From positions 120,894-184,893 of the forward strand of contig SJOL01009659.1 in NCBI GenBank assembly GCA_004794785.1: a stretch of DNA of 64,000 nucleotides. The letters run 5' to 3'. Positions within the stretch are counted from its first letter, which is position 1; each line of letters begins with the position of its first letter. The position numbers and the translations under genes are program-made. Source of the DNA: Opisthorchis felineus (lineage: Eukaryota > Platyhelminthes > Trematoda > Opisthorchiida > Opisthorchiidae). Shown piece after piece: positions 63,401-64,000 of this stretch. Below the pieces are notes generated by a model. The model ran no database searches, was not told where the DNA came from, and saw only the letters and a program-made list of their open reading frames with translations.

Positions 63401-64000
63401 TAAGTAAAACGGTAAACGAGATTAGAGATGGTGTATTGGTGTAGTGTTCCGTTGGAGGTTTGGCAGAATACATCCAGCTGCTGAATTTCACATCGCGCGC
63501 AGGACCACGAACGGTAAGGTACTACAGTTTCCAGAGTTTATTGCTATCAGAAGGTATAACTCAGTACTCTGTGAACAGAGGGAGCCAATCATATCACTGG
63601 TAACCACTTGGTGAACGGTTTGCTTTCTACATCCCGATGGTAAAGGCTATTCTTCGCCTTTATTCATTTGTTGACTTTGTTATGTAGTACATATCCGAAG
63701 AGATACAGCGAAGTGCACTCTGTGAATTGTGCAATAGCTCACTTCTCTGTATTCCTCTCAAGTTTGTAGCCGGAAAGTGTTTCAATGAAACACTGGCTCG
63801 AATCACGTTCTCTTAGATTAGTTAACCAATGGTTCTGTTTCGATTTGCTCAATTTAAGCACGCTGTATAAGACCGTGCACGTATTCGTACGTGTATTCTA
63901 TGGCTTCCTCACCCGTTGATGGTATATCAATTCATGTGTCGATCCGCTGGAACCCTGAGCTCATCGGTGTCTCCAAATTGCTAGTCAGCTTACACTATGC
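60427..64000. other. no firmly supported gene
   Basis: The frame 60634-60873 (SFRFSQVVKLDERINQQRH) could be a second exon of the gene at 59.9 kb, since a strong acceptor lies at 60584, but stops in all three phases directly after that acceptor argue against it. Nothing else was recognised up to the right edge. Confidence 0.4.

Overview
The window reads as nuclear DNA of a metazoan, most likely a digenean fluke (Trematoda). The reasons are one textbook intron-containing animal beta-tubulin gene with two very short introns (36 and 38 nt), large intergenic or intronic spaces, and a heavy load of decayed retroelements (CR1-like and RTE-like LINEs, a Penelope-like element with a GIY-YIG endonuclease tail, a tRNA-derived SINE). 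Base composition looks mid-range, not strongly AT-rich as in schistosomes. I cannot name the species from the sequence. Nothing looks bacterial: no operons, ribosome binding sites or CRISPR.

The only gene I can name with certainty is beta-tubulin, minus strand 44563-43155, three exons, 444 residues, intact. A TATA element lies about 50 nt upstream of its ATG. It sits between two decayed LINEs on the plus strand, an RTE-like copy (about 36.9-39.2 kb) and a CR1-like copy (about 46.0-48.65 kb). A Penelope-like 3' end follows on the minus strand (about 49.6-50.45 kb).

Left part (0-21 kb): two probable multi-exon genes on the minus strand, reconstructed from open frames, splice sites and matching intron phases. 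Candidate gene 1 (about 9.04-3.44 kb) has eleven proposed exons. Candidate gene 2 (about 20.2-18.25 kb, perhaps ending at 16.8 kb) has a membrane-spanning exon. I do not recognise either protein. Several single candidate exons lie on the plus strand (12.4, 14.9, 17.0, 24.0, 25.0 kb). A CTG/GAT compound microsatellite lies at 12.03 kb.

Middle and right: a family of dispersed repeats of about 300 bp occurs at least eight times, several copies arranged head-to-head as inverted repeats (27.3-27.9, 33.6-33.9, 58.9-59.2 kb). Two smaller repeat families were also found. At 59.9-60.4 kb lies a 163-residue open frame with a charged, serine-rich, probably disordered product, the best non-tubulin gene candidate in the right part. 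Most other open frames are short and look like chance frames or repeat debris.
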